In this document: piece after piece, positions 23,270-31,793 of the stretch
How positions within the stretch are numbered: position 1 is the first letter of the stretch
Layout: the number at the start of each line of letters is the position of its first letter
Source: Deltaproteobacteria bacterium
Lineage (GTDB): Bacteria; Desulfobacterota; Binatia; UBA12015
NCBI GenBank assembly: GCA_016874795.1
Contig: VGTG01000045.1
Coordinates: 1 to 37,828, forward strand
DNA: 37,828 nt
Reading direction: 5' to 3'
Position numbers and translations under genes: made by a program
Notes under the pieces: model-generated
Database searches by the model: none
What the model saw: only the letters and a program-made list of their open reading frames with translations
What the model was told of the DNA's origin: nothing

Positions 23270-25519
23270 CTACGACGGGTCCACGAAGATGGGCGACGAC
23301 CAGGCGCGCTCCTCGATCTCGCTCAGACAATCGTCCGAAGCGGGCGTGCGGTAGTCGCCGTAGCAGATGTCGACCTCGCGGCAGCGGCCCTTCTCGTCGT
23401 ACGTGCAGCGCACGTTCTTTCCGTTGACCGCCATGCTCGGCTCTTCGATCGCGCGAGCGTAGTACGCGGCGCCGCGGCCCGAGCCCGCGAACTCGGCGTC
23501 CTCGAACTGCGCGACGCAGCCGTCGCCCTGGTCGTCGCACGAGAACGTCTTCCAGGGATCCTGGATCAGCGGTGCGACGGGCTCGCCGGGCTTCGCCTGC
23601 GGCCGGATGCGGACGACCTCGATGCGCGTGATGCGCTTCCGCTCGTCGGACGGGTTGTAGCACTCGCCGCGGCAGAGGTACTGGAGCCGCTCCTTCGAGA
23701 GCGAGCCGACGCTCATCGGAGGGCATCCGGGCTTCTGCTTCAACGCGCCGAGCGCACGCACCTCGAAGCGCGGCGCGGCGGAGAGCTTCACCTCGCTCCC
23801 CATCGGCACCGACGTCTCGCCGCCGCCTTCTCCGGGCGCATTCAGCAAGTTGAACCAGAGGAGGATGCGGTCTCCGCTCGTGCCGTAGACCTCCTTCCGC
23901 TGCAGCGCTGCCCAGACCGCGTCTCGGCTCCGCCCGGTCGAGTGCACCGCGGCGAGGCCGCCCGTCATGAAGAACGTTGCTTGACGCTCCGCCTCGAGCG
24001 CCTGGAAGCCGAGCTCGGTCAGCCCCTCGACGTCGAGCTCGGTCGAGCGGGGCTCGCCGGGCTTCGGATCGCCCATCAGACGGCCGCGCCAGGTCGCGTC
24101 GCGCGGGCCTCCCGCTTCCGTGTTGCCGATGCGGTGGATCTCCTTGTACCCGGTGCCCGGCCGCCCCTGGTGGTTGTCGCTCGAGGCGATGATGCCGAAG
24201 CGGAACTGCTTCGGGTTCGCCGGATCGTCGAAGTTCGTGAGGGCGAGCGCGTACTGCGTGGAGCCACCTGGCCGGTAGTTGAACGACGGGATGAAGCAGT
24301 CCTTGCACTGCCCCGCGTCGAGCCACTCCTCGAAGCTCACGCCGGGTACGCTGAGCGCTCCCGCGATGCCGTAGCGCGCATAGTTCTGCCGCGCCTCGTT
24401 CGCGCGCGCGGCGCACTCGTCCGGCGTCAGACCGGCGTCGATGCAGCGCTTCTGGATGATCTCGCCGGCGCGCCAGCAGCTCGGCAGGTAATCGTCCGTC
24501 GGCTCGGGACAGAACACGCCGCCGTACTCGTCGAAGCCGACGTCGCGCCAGCTCCGGTACTCCTCCGAGTTGCCGTGCCCGGACATGATCTCGACGAGGA
24601 ACTGCTTCTCGGGATCGTTCATCCCCTCGCGGAGCTGCTTGTCCCAGGTCGTGCCGGGCGGCGAGTAGAAGCCCCACGTGTTGCCGTGCGGGATGACGAT
24701 GGTCTCGAGGCCCCACTGGTCGAGCTTCTCGAAGAGATCGCGCGGCGTCCTCGCCTGCTCGTAGCAGTCGGCCGGAAGCTCGCGGCTGTTCACCCCCTCG
24801 GGGCAGAGCGGGACGTCCCGCACCTCCTTCATGAACTCGGCGAAGTTGAAGTATCGCTGCCGGTGCTCGAAATCGAGGAGGCCGACGAGCGGGTTCAAGC
24901 CGCCGAACGAGCCGCGCAGCGCGTCCGTCGCCATTCCGCCGGCACCGATCGCGCGCGTCGGCACCTCGTCTTCGCCGAGGCCGCGGAACAGGACGTTCTT
25001 GTGACCGTAGTGCTCCTCGGGGATCTGCCCGACCTGGCTCCACTCCCAGCCGAGGAACACCGCGACGTCGGGGTTCTCGGGATCGCCCGCGACCGCGTTG
25101 CACTGCCGGATCGTCTCCTTCGTCTCCTGCCAGCGCTGCGGCGTCGACGCCTCGGCGTGGTCGTTGATCGACCAGAAGTCGAGGCCCGAGCAGAAGCGCG
25201 CGAAGTCGCACGCGTCGGCGACCGGATGCGCGCCGTCGCCTTGCACCATCGGCAGGCTCCAGAGGAACGCGTCCGTCGAGAAGGTCGTATGCACGTGCAG
25301 GTCGCCGAAGAGGACCTGCTTGTCCCCGGTCGCGCCGACGGCTTCCGCGCCCGCGCGCTCGACCGCCGCGCGCTCGTCGACGACCGCCCGCGGCACCCGC
25401 TTCTCGGTCACGACGCCCGGCCCCTCGTGCTCCCCCATCCAGCCGAGCCAGACGAAGAACGTGTACGAGAGTGCAAACGCAACGAGAGCGGCGACTCCGA
25501 GCCCGATTCGCTTCACCAT
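23270..25519 (-). CDS. DUF3604 family protein (PHP-like metal-dependent)
   Basis: A 749-residue protein anchored by one N-terminal helix (LGVAALVAFALSYTFFVWLG). Metal-binding motifs typical of DUF3604 and PHP-like phosphoesterases are present: LFGDLHVHTTFSTDAF (His75/His77), FWSINDHAEAS, ETIVIPHGNTWGF and GIIASSDNHQGRPGTGY. The family is thought to be metal-dependent hydrolases, but substrates are unknown. At least 10 Cys in the central and C-terminal parts (CYNPSDERK, FSCDDQGDGC) suggest disulfides in the periplasm. ATG 25519 lies 40 nt after the upstream dehydrogenase on the same strand, so the two are probably cotranscribed. Confidence 0.9.
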   Translation of the reverse strand: MVKRIGLGVAALVAFALSYTFFVWLGWMGEHEGPGVVTEKRVPRAVVDERAAVERAGAEAVGATGDKQVLFGDLHVHTTFSTDAFLWSLPMVQGDGAHPVADACDFARFCSGLDFWSINDHAEASTPQRWQETKETIRQCNAVAGDPENPDVAVFLGWEWSQVGQIPEEHYGHKNVLFRGLGEDEVPTRAIGAGGMATDALRGSFGGLNPLVGLLDFEHRQRYFNFAEFMKEVRDVPLCPEGVNSRELPADCYEQARTPRDLFEKLDQWGLETIVIPHGNTWGFYSPPGTTWDKQLREGMNDPEKQFLVEIMSGHGNSEEYRSWRDVGFDEYGGVFCPEPTDDYLPSCWRAGEIIQKRCIDAGLTPDECAARANEARQNYARYGIAGALSVPGVSFEEWLDAGQCKDCFIPSFNYRPGGSTQYALALTNFDDPANPKQFRFGIIASSDNHQGRPGTGYKEIHRIGNTEAGGPRDATWRGRLMGDPKPGEPRSTELDVEGLTELGFQALEAERQATFFMTGGLAAVHSTGRSRDAVWAALQRKEVYGTSGDRILLWFNLLNAPGEGGGETSVPMGSEVKLSAAPRFEVRALGALKQKPGCPPMSVGSLSKERLQYLCRGECYNPSDERKRITRIEVVRIRPQAKPGEPVAPLIQDPWKTFSCDDQGDGCVAQFEDAEFAGSGRGAAYYARAIEEPSMAVNGKNVRCTYDEKGRCREVDICYGDYRTPASDDCLSEIEERAWSSPIFVDPS

Positions 25520-25559
25520 GGACGGCCCCCCGCAGGACGTATGTCGGATTTCGGCTCGC

Positions 25560-27476
25560 TCAGGAAGCGGCGCTCCGCTGGCGCTCCGTCTCGGCGGGAC
25601 GGAAGTCCGTGATCGCGCGCGTCTTGAAGGACTCGGCGTCGAAGTGCATGTCGAGCGTGCCCTTCTCGAGCCACTCGTGGCGGCCGCCCATCACATCGGC
25701 GGCGACCTTGTTCTTCACGTCGTCGTCGTTCGCCCAGAGGCTCTGGAAGAGCCGCGCGACCTTGCGGCGCGACATGCGGCAGAAGAGGTCGGCGAGCTCC
25801 ACGGCGCGCGCGGCTTCGGGATCGTTCGTCTCGATCATCCGGCGCACGCGGGCGACGGTCGCGGACATCGCGAAGAGCTCCATCACGACGTCGACGCAGC
25901 GGAAGAGGAAGCCCTGCTTCCGCTCCATCTTCGCCTGGTAGATCGCCATGCCGTGGAAGCTCTCGCGCGCGAGCTTGCGGGCGCTCCGCTCGATGAAGCG
26001 CGCATGGCCGCGGAGCTTCCCCCAGTCGCGGTACTTGCCCATCGTCTTCATGCCGTTCCACCAGAGCGGCGGGTACCAGGTCGCGTAGTGCCCGAGGATC
26101 GACGGGATCGCCGAGGCCTTGTCGCCGAAGCCCTTCTTCGGGTCGATGATCGCGCCCGCGACCTGCAGGTGCTTGTCGACGGCCTCGCGCGCCATGAAGA
26201 GGTGCATGATCTCGCTCGAGCCCTCGAAGATCAGGTTGATCCGGCAGTCGCGCATGATGCGCTCGACCGGGATCGCCGCCTCGCCGCGCTGCTGCAGCGA
26301 GCGCTCCGTCTCGTAGCCGCGGCCGCCGCGGATCTGCAGCGTCGTGTCGAGGATCTCCCAGCAGCGCACGGTGTTCCACTCCTTCGCGGCGGCCGCCTCC
26401 AGGCGGATGTCGTAGCCGCCGCGATCGGACATCGCGCTCGCGAGACGCGAGACCGATTCCATCGCGAACGTCGTCGCCGCCATCTCCGCGACCTTGTGGC
26501 CGATCGCCTCGTGCTTCCAGATCGGCACGCCCCACTGCGCGCGCTGGTTCGACCAGCCGCGGCAGATCTCGAGGCAGCGCTTCGCGACGCCGGTGCAGGT
26601 CGCGGGCAGCGTCAAGCGGCCCGTGTTGAGCGTGATCAGCGCGATCTTCAAGCCCTTGCCGGGCTCGCCGATGATGTTCTCGCGCGGCACCTGCACGTCC
26701 TTGAAGCTGACGACGCCGTTCGCGAGGGCCTTCAGGCCCATGAAGCGGCAGCGGTGCTCGATCTTCACGCCGGGCGAATTCGTCTCGACGATGAAGCAGC
26801 TGATCTTCCCGCTCGACGCGTCGCGCGCCATCACGACGAGGAGCTCCGCGAGCGTGCCGTTCGTGCACCAGAGCTTCTCGCCGTTCAGAACCCAGTTGTC
26901 GCCCTGCAGCTCGGCGCGCGTCGAGAGGCTCGCGGGATCGGAGCCGACGTGCGGCTCGGTGAGCGCGAAAGCGGAGATCGCGCCGGCGGCGCAGCGCGGC
27001 AGGTACTTCTTCTTCTGGTCCTCGGTGCCGAAGAGCTTCAGCGGCTGCGGCAGTCCGATCGACTGGTGAGCCGAGAGGAGCGCCGAGATGTTCGAGCAGT
27101 AGCTGCCGACCATCTGCATCGCGGTCGTATACTCGCTCACCGTGAAGCCGAGGCCGCCGTACTGCTTCGGGATCTTCATCCCGAACGCGCCGAGGCGACG
27201 CAGGCCGTCGACCGTCGGCTGCGGGTACTCGCCGCTCGCGTCGATCTCGACGGGGTCGACCTCGTCGCGCAGGAACGTCTCGAGGCGGTCGAACCACTCG
27301 CGGAACTCGGGCCGCGTCCCCGCCTCGTCCGGGAACGGATGGATCGCGTCGAGGAGGAAGTTCCCGAGGAAGAGCTCGCGCAGGAAGGTGCGTCCCACCC
27401 ACTCCTGCTCGCGGGATTCTTCGGCGACGCGCCGGGACTCTTCTTCGCTGGGGACGTGCGTTTGCGGCGAACTCAT
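25560..27476 (-). CDS. Acyl-CoA dehydrogenase, VLCAD/ACAD9-like with C-terminal extension
   Basis: A 638-residue flavoprotein. Family motifs: KIPKQYGGLGFTVSEYTTAM, FALTEPHVGSDPASLSTRA (FAD/substrate), VLNGEKLWCTNG, LQIRGGRGYETERSL, and INLIFEGSSEIMHLFMAREA with the catalytic Glu in the common F-E-G-S position. About 200 residues follow that motif, as in very-long-chain enzymes that associate with membranes. It therefore likely acts on long-chain acyl-CoA. ATG 27476 has GGAGG 6 nt upstream. It is the first gene of the long minus-strand run and is divergent from the VTT membrane gene. Confidence 0.92.
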   Translation of the reverse strand: MSSPQTHVPSEEESRRVAEESREQEWVGRTFLRELFLGNFLLDAIHPFPDEAGTRPEFREWFDRLETFLRDEVDPVEIDASGEYPQPTVDGLRRLGAFGMKIPKQYGGLGFTVSEYTTAMQMVGSYCSNISALLSAHQSIGLPQPLKLFGTEDQKKKYLPRCAAGAISAFALTEPHVGSDPASLSTRAELQGDNWVLNGEKLWCTNGTLAELLVVMARDASSGKISCFIVETNSPGVKIEHRCRFMGLKALANGVVSFKDVQVPRENIIGEPGKGLKIALITLNTGRLTLPATCTGVAKRCLEICRGWSNQRAQWGVPIWKHEAIGHKVAEMAATTFAMESVSRLASAMSDRGGYDIRLEAAAAKEWNTVRCWEILDTTLQIRGGRGYETERSLQQRGEAAIPVERIMRDCRINLIFEGSSEIMHLFMAREAVDKHLQVAGAIIDPKKGFGDKASAIPSILGHYATWYPPLWWNGMKTMGKYRDWGKLRGHARFIERSARKLARESFHGMAIYQAKMERKQGFLFRCVDVVMELFAMSATVARVRRMIETNDPEAARAVELADLFCRMSRRKVARLFQSLWANDDDVKNKVAADVMGGRHEWLEKGTLDMHFDAESFKTRAITDFRPAETERQRSAAS

Positions 27477-27528
27477 GGAAACCTCCGGTTGATCCCGCGG
27501 ATGCGGCCGTGTTGCTCGGTGAAGCCCG

Positions 27529-27554
27529 ATGAAAGCTCGATGAAAGCTCGATGA
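27529..27554 (+). promoter_or_regulatory. Two coupled 4-codon mini-ORFs (MKAR) leading into the VTT gene
   Basis: The 11-bp unit ATGAAAGCTCG occurs twice in tandem (27529-27539, 27540-27550) and is followed by ATGAAGCCCG, the start of the VTT gene. Read out, ATG-AAA-GCT-CGA-TGA occurs at 27529 and at 27540. Each TGA overlaps the next ATG by the ATGA arrangement, so the second mini-ORF ends on the VTT start codon. No Shine-Dalgarno sequence is evident immediately upstream. It may serve translational coupling, or it may be slipped-strand duplication of the start region. Confidence 0.5.
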
Positions 27555-28177
27555 AGCCCGAGGACGAGGACGCCCCCCTCCATAGCCTAGACGGGACCGT
27601 TCCGCCTACGGACCGAGCGGCGCCGCTCTGGCGCCGCCTTCTCGGCTCGTCGAGCTTCTGGAGCTTCCTCGCGATCGGCGCGATCGTCGCGACGGCGCTC
27701 TACTGGATCCACTCGCACGGTGGACCGACGGCTCTGCGGGAGCGCGTCGGCTGGCCGGCGGCCGCGATCCTCGTCGCCGCGCAGGCGCTCGCGGGCATGT
27801 ATCCCGTCCCGGCCGGGGAGCTTCTCGCCTTCGCGAACGCGATCCTGCACGGCTTCTGGTGGGGGATGGCGCTCGCGTGGACGGGCTGGATGCTGGCGGC
27901 GCTCCTCCAGTACACGCTCGCGCGCCGCATGGCGCGCGACGTCGACCTCGAAGCGTCGATGCGGTTGATGCCCGCTTGGGTACGGCGGTTCCCCGTGAGC
28001 CATCCCGCGTTCCTGATCCTCGGACGGCTCGTTCCGGGACCGGGACCGCAGCTCGTGAACCTCGCGGCCGGCGCGCTCGGCGTGCCGCTCTGGCGCTACA
28101 CGTGGTGCGCGGCGGTGAGCATCCTGCCGGGCGCGGCGCTGATCTCGGGAATCGCGACCGGCCTCGTCGAGGCGTGA
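27551..28177 (+). CDS. VTT/DedA-type (TVP38/TMEM64) membrane protein
   Basis: A 208-residue protein with a ~35-residue polar N-terminus and about five hydrophobic segments: FLAIGAIVATALYWIHSHG, AAAILVAAQALAGMYPVPAG, GFWWGMALAWTGWMLAALLQ and FLILGRLVPGPGPQLVNLAA are the clearest. The VTT signature lies in the last, F-x-x-R-x-x-P-G-P-x-P-Q-x-V-N-x-x-A-G, followed by WRYTWCAAVSILPGAALISG. Family members move or scramble phospholipids or polyprenyl lipids. ATG 27551 is preceded by two MKAR mini-ORFs. A three-way-junction element lies 30 nt after its stop. Confidence 0.84.
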   Translation: MKPEDEDAPLHSLDGTVPPTDRAAPLWRRLLGSSSFWSFLAIGAIVATALYWIHSHGGPTALRERVGWPAAAILVAAQALAGMYPVPAGELLAFANAILHGFWWGMALAWTGWMLAALLQYTLARRMARDVDLEASMRLMPAWVRRFPVSHPAFLILGRLVPGPGPQLVNLAAGALGVPLWRYTWCAAVSILPGAALISGIATGLVEA

Positions 28178-28206
28178 GGGACCGCGCCACCCGACTACGA
28201 GACGGC

Positions 28207-28268
28207 TCTCCTCGACGCGAGCGTCACTCGTGACGACCCACCAGACGCGGGGGTGGGTGTCGAGGAGA
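28207..28268 (-). other. Second three-way-junction structured element
   Basis: An outer 10-bp stem TCTCCTCGAC/GTCGAGGAGA (28207-28216 with 28259-28268) encloses CGTCA/TGACG (28222-28226 with 28231-28235, loop CTCG) and ACCCACC/GGTGGGT (28236-28242 with 28252-28258, 9-nt loop). The two hairpins abut each other, and the second abuts the outer stem. Five unpaired bases lie at 28217-28221. On the minus strand this gives the same order as the 16149 element: outer stem, hairpin, hairpin, unpaired CTCGC, outer stem. The stem sequences differ, so the structure rather than the sequence is shared. Confidence 0.62.
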
Positions 28269-28431
28269 AGCGCGCTCGAACGGCCAGATTCCAGTGACCC
28301 TGGCTACAGGTCAATGGCCAACAGCGGCTCGATCGTGCCGACCTTGCGTCGCCAGCCGCCGGGGGCGACAAGAAAGACAGCGCCGCGCGAGGGCTCCCCG
28401 TCGCCGGCACCGTCCGACAAGGAGAACGATC

Positions 28432-29868
28432 ATGGCCCAAACGGCTCAGCTCCGGCGGCTCGACGTCATCGAGAACGAAGCGCAGCGGATCTTCGCGCGG
28501 CAGCGCGAGGCGTACCGGCGGCATCCGTACCCGACTCTCGCGGAGCGGCTCGAGAGCCTGAACAAGGTCGAGCGCATCCTCACCGAGAACACGGATGCGA
28601 TCGCGAAGGCGATCCACGCGGACTTCGGGCACCGCTCGACCGAGGAGTCGCTGATGCTCGAGCTCTTCACGTGCGTCGACGCCATCCGCGACGTGAAGAA
28701 GAAGGTCCGCAAGTGGATCCAGCCGGAGCGCCGCCACGTCTCGATCCTGTTCGCGACGGGGAAGAATCGCGTGATCCCGCAGCCGAAGGGCGTCGTCGGA
28801 CTCGTCTCGCCGTGGAACTATCCGCTCTTCCTGACGATCAGCCCGCTGACGAGCATTCTCGCCGCGGGGAACCGCTGCATGATCAAGATGGCGAGCAACT
28901 CGCAGAACCTCTGCCGCCTGCTGCACGAGAAGTTCGCCGAGAAGCTCGACGAGGACCTGGTCGCGATCCTGCCGGGCGTGCGCGCGCAGGACTTCTCCTC
29001 CCTGCCCTACGACCACATCATCTTCACCGGCTCGGCCGACGCGGGCCGCACGGTGATGCGGGCCGCGGCGGAGAACCTGACGCCGGTGACGCTCGAGCTC
29101 GGCGGAAAGTCGCCGACGATCGTCTGCGACGACTTCGACGTGAAGGAGGCGGCCTCGCGCATCCTCTACGCGAAGCTCGTCAACGCCGGACAGACGTGCC
29201 TCGCACCGGACTACCTCTTCATTCCGGAAGGCAAGCGCGACGCGTTCGTCGCCGCGGCGAAGGAGATCGTCCCGCGGCGCTATCCGGACACGAACGACCC
29301 GAGCTTCACGTCGGTGATCGACGAGAAGTCGTACCGCCGCCTCCGCGCGACCCTCGAGGACGCGGAGCGGAAGGGCGCGAAGCTCGTCCCGCTCGTGCCC
29401 GGTGCGCAGTTCAACGACGTGCACCGGAAGATCCCGCCGCACCTCGTCCTCGATCCGACGGAGGACATGATCATCCTGCAGGAGGAGATCTTCGGTCCGC
29501 TCTTCCCCGTGAAGACGTATCGCGATCTCGACGAGGTGATCGAGTACGTGAACGCGCGCGACCGCCCTCTCGGCTTCTACGTCTTCACGACCGACAAGCA
29601 AAAAGAGGAGAAGCTGATCTACTCGACGATCTCGGGCGGCGTGACCGTCAATCACTGCCTCTTCCACGTCGCGCAGCACGACATGCCCTTCGGCGGCGTC
29701 GGCGCGAGCGGGATGGGGCACTACCATGGCCACGAGGGATTCCTCGAGTTCTCGAAGCTGCGGCCCGTCCACACCGCCCCGAAGCTGCCGGGGCTCGAGA
29801 TGTTCTACCCTCCGTACCGGCCGCGGCAGCGGCGGATGATCGACCTGCTGCTGAAGTTCAAGCGCTAG
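28432..29868 (+). CDS. calB: Coniferyl-aldehyde-dehydrogenase-like NAD(P)-dependent aldehyde dehydrogenase
   Basis: A 478-residue aldehyde dehydrogenase. The catalytic Cys is in NAGQTCLAPDYLF (Cys256), the general base Glu in VTLELGGKSPTIV (Glu222), the cofactor loop in IIFTGSADAGRTVM, and the Asn in VSPWNYPLFL. The C-terminal GGVTVNHCLFHVAQHDMPFG, followed by GVGASGMGHYHG, is characteristic of the CalB group acting on coniferyl and long-chain or aromatic aldehydes. The expected reaction is oxidation of an aldehyde to the acid. ATG 28432 has AAGGAG 7 nt upstream. Exact substrate specificity is inferred from family only. Confidence 0.87.
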   Translation: MAQTAQLRRLDVIENEAQRIFARQREAYRRHPYPTLAERLESLNKVERILTENTDAIAKAIHADFGHRSTEESLMLELFTCVDAIRDVKKKVRKWIQPERRHVSILFATGKNRVIPQPKGVVGLVSPWNYPLFLTISPLTSILAAGNRCMIKMASNSQNLCRLLHEKFAEKLDEDLVAILPGVRAQDFSSLPYDHIIFTGSADAGRTVMRAAAENLTPVTLELGGKSPTIVCDDFDVKEAASRILYAKLVNAGQTCLAPDYLFIPEGKRDAFVAAAKEIVPRRYPDTNDPSFTSVIDEKSYRRLRATLEDAERKGAKLVPLVPGAQFNDVHRKIPPHLVLDPTEDMIILQEEIFGPLFPVKTYRDLDEVIEYVNARDRPLGFYVFTTDKQKEEKLIYSTISGGVTVNHCLFHVAQHDMPFGGVGASGMGHYHGHEGFLEFSKLRPVHTAPKLPGLEMFYPPYRPRQRRMIDLLLKFKR

Positions 29869-30023
29869 AGACTCCTTCATCCCGCGGGCTGCCATTCGAG
29901 GCGCCGAGAAGAAGCACCTGGTCACGCTGTGAGCTTCGAATGCGTGGAAGCGGACGGCTGGGTGTCCCGAAGGCGCGTTGCAGGGCCGAACACGAGGAGC
30001 CCTTCGAGGCCATCTCGACGGCG

Positions 30024-31157
30024 TCATAGGTACCGGTCGAGTGCGCGAATCGCCTCCGCGAATGGCACGATGTCCACGCCGCTCTCGTGCCAGCGCCGGG
30101 TGCCGAGATGGAGCAGGTAGGCCTTCGCGCGCGGGTAGTCCACGAGAAATAGCTGCAAGGGCCTCAGGTCCTCGGCACGCGGACGCGAGCTGCGCTTCAC
30201 CTCGAAGGCGACCAGGCCGCGCTCACCATAGAGTACGAAATCGACTTCGTCGCCCTTGGCGGTACGCCAGTAGTGCAGCGTGTAGCCGAGCTCGTGATAG
30301 TCGTTCACCGCACGGAGCTGCTGGAGCATCAGCGTTTCGAGGGCTGGCCCGGCGATCTCCTCGGCCACGTCGAGTGGCCCACGCGGCCGCACGGTCTGGA
30401 AGATCCCGGCATCGAAGAAGTAGAACTTCGGATGCGCCAGCAGCCGCCGCTTGGCGCGGCGCGTGAAGACCGGAAGCCGGACAGCGATCAGTAGGTCCTC
30501 GAGAATCGTAAAGTAGTCCTCGGCGACTTTGGCGTGGACTGCCGCTTCCCGCGCTACCCCGGCCATGCTGAGCACGCTGCCCTGCGAGAAGCTCGCGGCC
30601 TCGAGGAAGCGAGCGAACGCTCCCGTATTGCGCACGAACCCCTCCTGCTGCACCTCTTCGCGCAGATACGTCGAAACGTAGCTCGACAGGTACTCCTTCG
30701 GCCTTGGGGTCGCGCAGGCGAACGGCAGGCAGCCGAACCGGATGGCTCGCTCGAGATTGAAGTCGGGCCCGAGCTCCAGCGCGGTGAGCGGGTGCATGAA
30801 GCGCGTCAAGGCGCGCCCGGCCAGCAGGTTCACGCCTCGGCGCCGCAGCTTGCGAGCGCTGGATCCGGTGAGCGCGAAGCGAAGCTTGCGGCCTTCGATG
30901 AGGCGGTGCACCTCGTTCAATACCTCCGGAACCCGCTGCACCTCGTCGATCACCACCCAGCCGCGATAGGACCGGGGAATCTGCTCGCCGAGCTGGTCCG
31001 GGGACGCGAGCAACCGGGTATAGACTCGTGCGTCCAGGAGGTCGAACCACAGTGCGTCGGGTAGGGTCTGGCGCAGCCATGCGGTTTTTCCCGTGCCGCG
31101 CGGTCCGAAGAGGAAGAAGCTCTGGGTCCCGGGCGGCTCGAGCAATCGCGCATACAC
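30024..31157 (-). CDS. AAA_14-DUF4143 ATPase
   Basis: A 377-residue P-loop protein. Walker A is FLFGPRGTGKTAWL (residues ~16-29), Walker B WVVIDEVQRVP, and the sensor-type motif FALTGSSARKLRR. The C-terminal DUF4143 part contains KFYFFDAGIF and a nuclease-like GDEVDFVLYGERGLVAFEVK (D-x-D, E-x-K arrangement of PD-(D/E)XK folds). These proteins are widespread, often horizontally transferred, and of uncertain function. The start is GTG 31157, immediately beside the A/T-rich stretch TCTTTTTTAC, rare in this window. Base composition here looks less GC-rich than in the neighbours, consistent with acquisition. Confidence 0.9.
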   Translation of the reverse strand: MYARLLEPPGTQSFFLFGPRGTGKTAWLRQTLPDALWFDLLDARVYTRLLASPDQLGEQIPRSYRGWVVIDEVQRVPEVLNEVHRLIEGRKLRFALTGSSARKLRRRGVNLLAGRALTRFMHPLTALELGPDFNLERAIRFGCLPFACATPRPKEYLSSYVSTYLREEVQQEGFVRNTGAFARFLEAASFSQGSVLSMAGVAREAAVHAKVAEDYFTILEDLLIAVRLPVFTRRAKRRLLAHPKFYFFDAGIFQTVRPRGPLDVAEEIAGPALETLMLQQLRAVNDYHELGYTLHYWRTAKGDEVDFVLYGERGLVAFEVKRSSRPRAEDLRPLQLFLVDYPRAKAYLLHLGTRRWHESGVDIVPFAEAIRALDRYL

Positions 31158-31376
31158 GAGTCTTTTTTACACAAGAAAAATGACTTTCCAAGTCGGGACG
31201 GATCCCGCTCTGACCGCGTTCGAGGAGAACGAGAATCGGCCCGAGAGCGCCGATCAAGGATTTTCCTCCTGCACTTCTTCCCCTTCTTCGGGGGCGGAGA
31301 TCGACAGGGGCTGGAGGAGCGCTCGAGCCTCTGGCAGAGTCCCTCGGGCGGTTCCCGGGACCGCCCTCACCTTCGC
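31158..31376. other. A/T-richer intergenic segment
   Basis: It contains the most A/T-rich sequence of the window (about 31161-31190, TCTTTTTTAC then AAGAAAAATGACTTTCC) and likely holds the promoter of the ATPase gene on the minus strand. A stable dyad GGGCGGT/ACCGCCC with a 7-nt centre is near 31347-31367. No convincing gene is seen. Long minus-strand and plus-strand ORFs cross it, but none resembles a protein family. Confidence 0.4.
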
Positions 31377-31484
31377 ATGCCGTCTCCGATCTGCATCACG
31401 TTCGGAGAGTTTCGGCTCGACCTCGAAGGCCAGCGCTCGTGGCGAGGCCTCGACCAGATCGACATCACGCCCGAGCCCTTTTCG
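31377..31484 (+). pseudogene. N-terminal remnant of a winged-helix (Trans_reg_C) regulator
   Basis: About 36 codons from ATG 31377 read MPSPICITFGEFRLDLEGQR, then SWRGLDQIDITPEPFS. This is the usual opening of OmpR/CadC-type winged-helix domains (F-G-x-F-x-L-D, then I-x-x-T-P-x-x-F). After the T-P-x-x-F helix start the similarity ends abruptly near 31484, and the recognition helix is missing. The sequence then runs into the luciferase-like remnant. Two unrelated gene ends are thus joined here. Identification rests on a short motif. Confidence 0.5.
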
Positions 31485-31548
31485 GCCGGGCCATCTGCTC
31501 GGCCGGATCGAAGAGCTCTCGGCGCTTCGCGACGCGCGAGGCAGGACT

Positions 31549-31704
31549 TCGACGGTCGACCACTGCATCCGCAAGGCCGAGCGCTATGCCGCCGCCGGCC
31601 TCGACCACATGATCTGCCTCATGCAGGCGGACCGCATCCCGCACGAGAAGGTGATGCGCTCGATCGAGCTCTTCGCGATGGAGATCATGCCCCGCTTCCG
31701 GTGA
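31549..31704 (+). pseudogene. C-terminal remnant of a luciferase-like (LLM) flavin monooxygenase
   Basis: The last ~50 codons before TGA 31704 read TSTVDHCIRKAERYAAAGLD, then HMICLMQADRIPHEKVMRSI and ELFAMEIMPRFR. This is the typical end of LLM-class F420- or FMN-dependent oxidoreductases (C-I-x-x-I/A-E-x-Y, the M-Q strand, and the P-H-E-x-V-M-R-S-I-E-L-F helix). No TIM-barrel N-terminus exists upstream; it is replaced by the winged-helix remnant. The fragment is non-functional and shows that a full LLM gene once stood here. Confidence 0.65.
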
Positions 31705-31793
31705 GGGCACGAGAACACGACGACCACCGAAGCGTCACTCGCCGGCTCCTTGCGTTGACAGGCCGCCCGTTGCGTCGGTAGTCGGGGGAGCGC

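Noticed and set aside
23015-27554. Two very long plus-strand open frames opposite DUF3604 and the VLCAD-type gene
   Set aside because: They mirror the real minus-strand genes and contain no recognisable domain.
28195-30027. 610-residue open frame on the minus strand across calB
   Set aside because: Antisense shadow of a clear aldehyde dehydrogenase with a good ribosome-binding site; no protein-family motif.
31254-31574. 106-residue minus-strand ORF across the gene remnants
   Set aside because: It lies antisense to the recognisable winged-helix and LLM fragments, and its composition is low-complexity.
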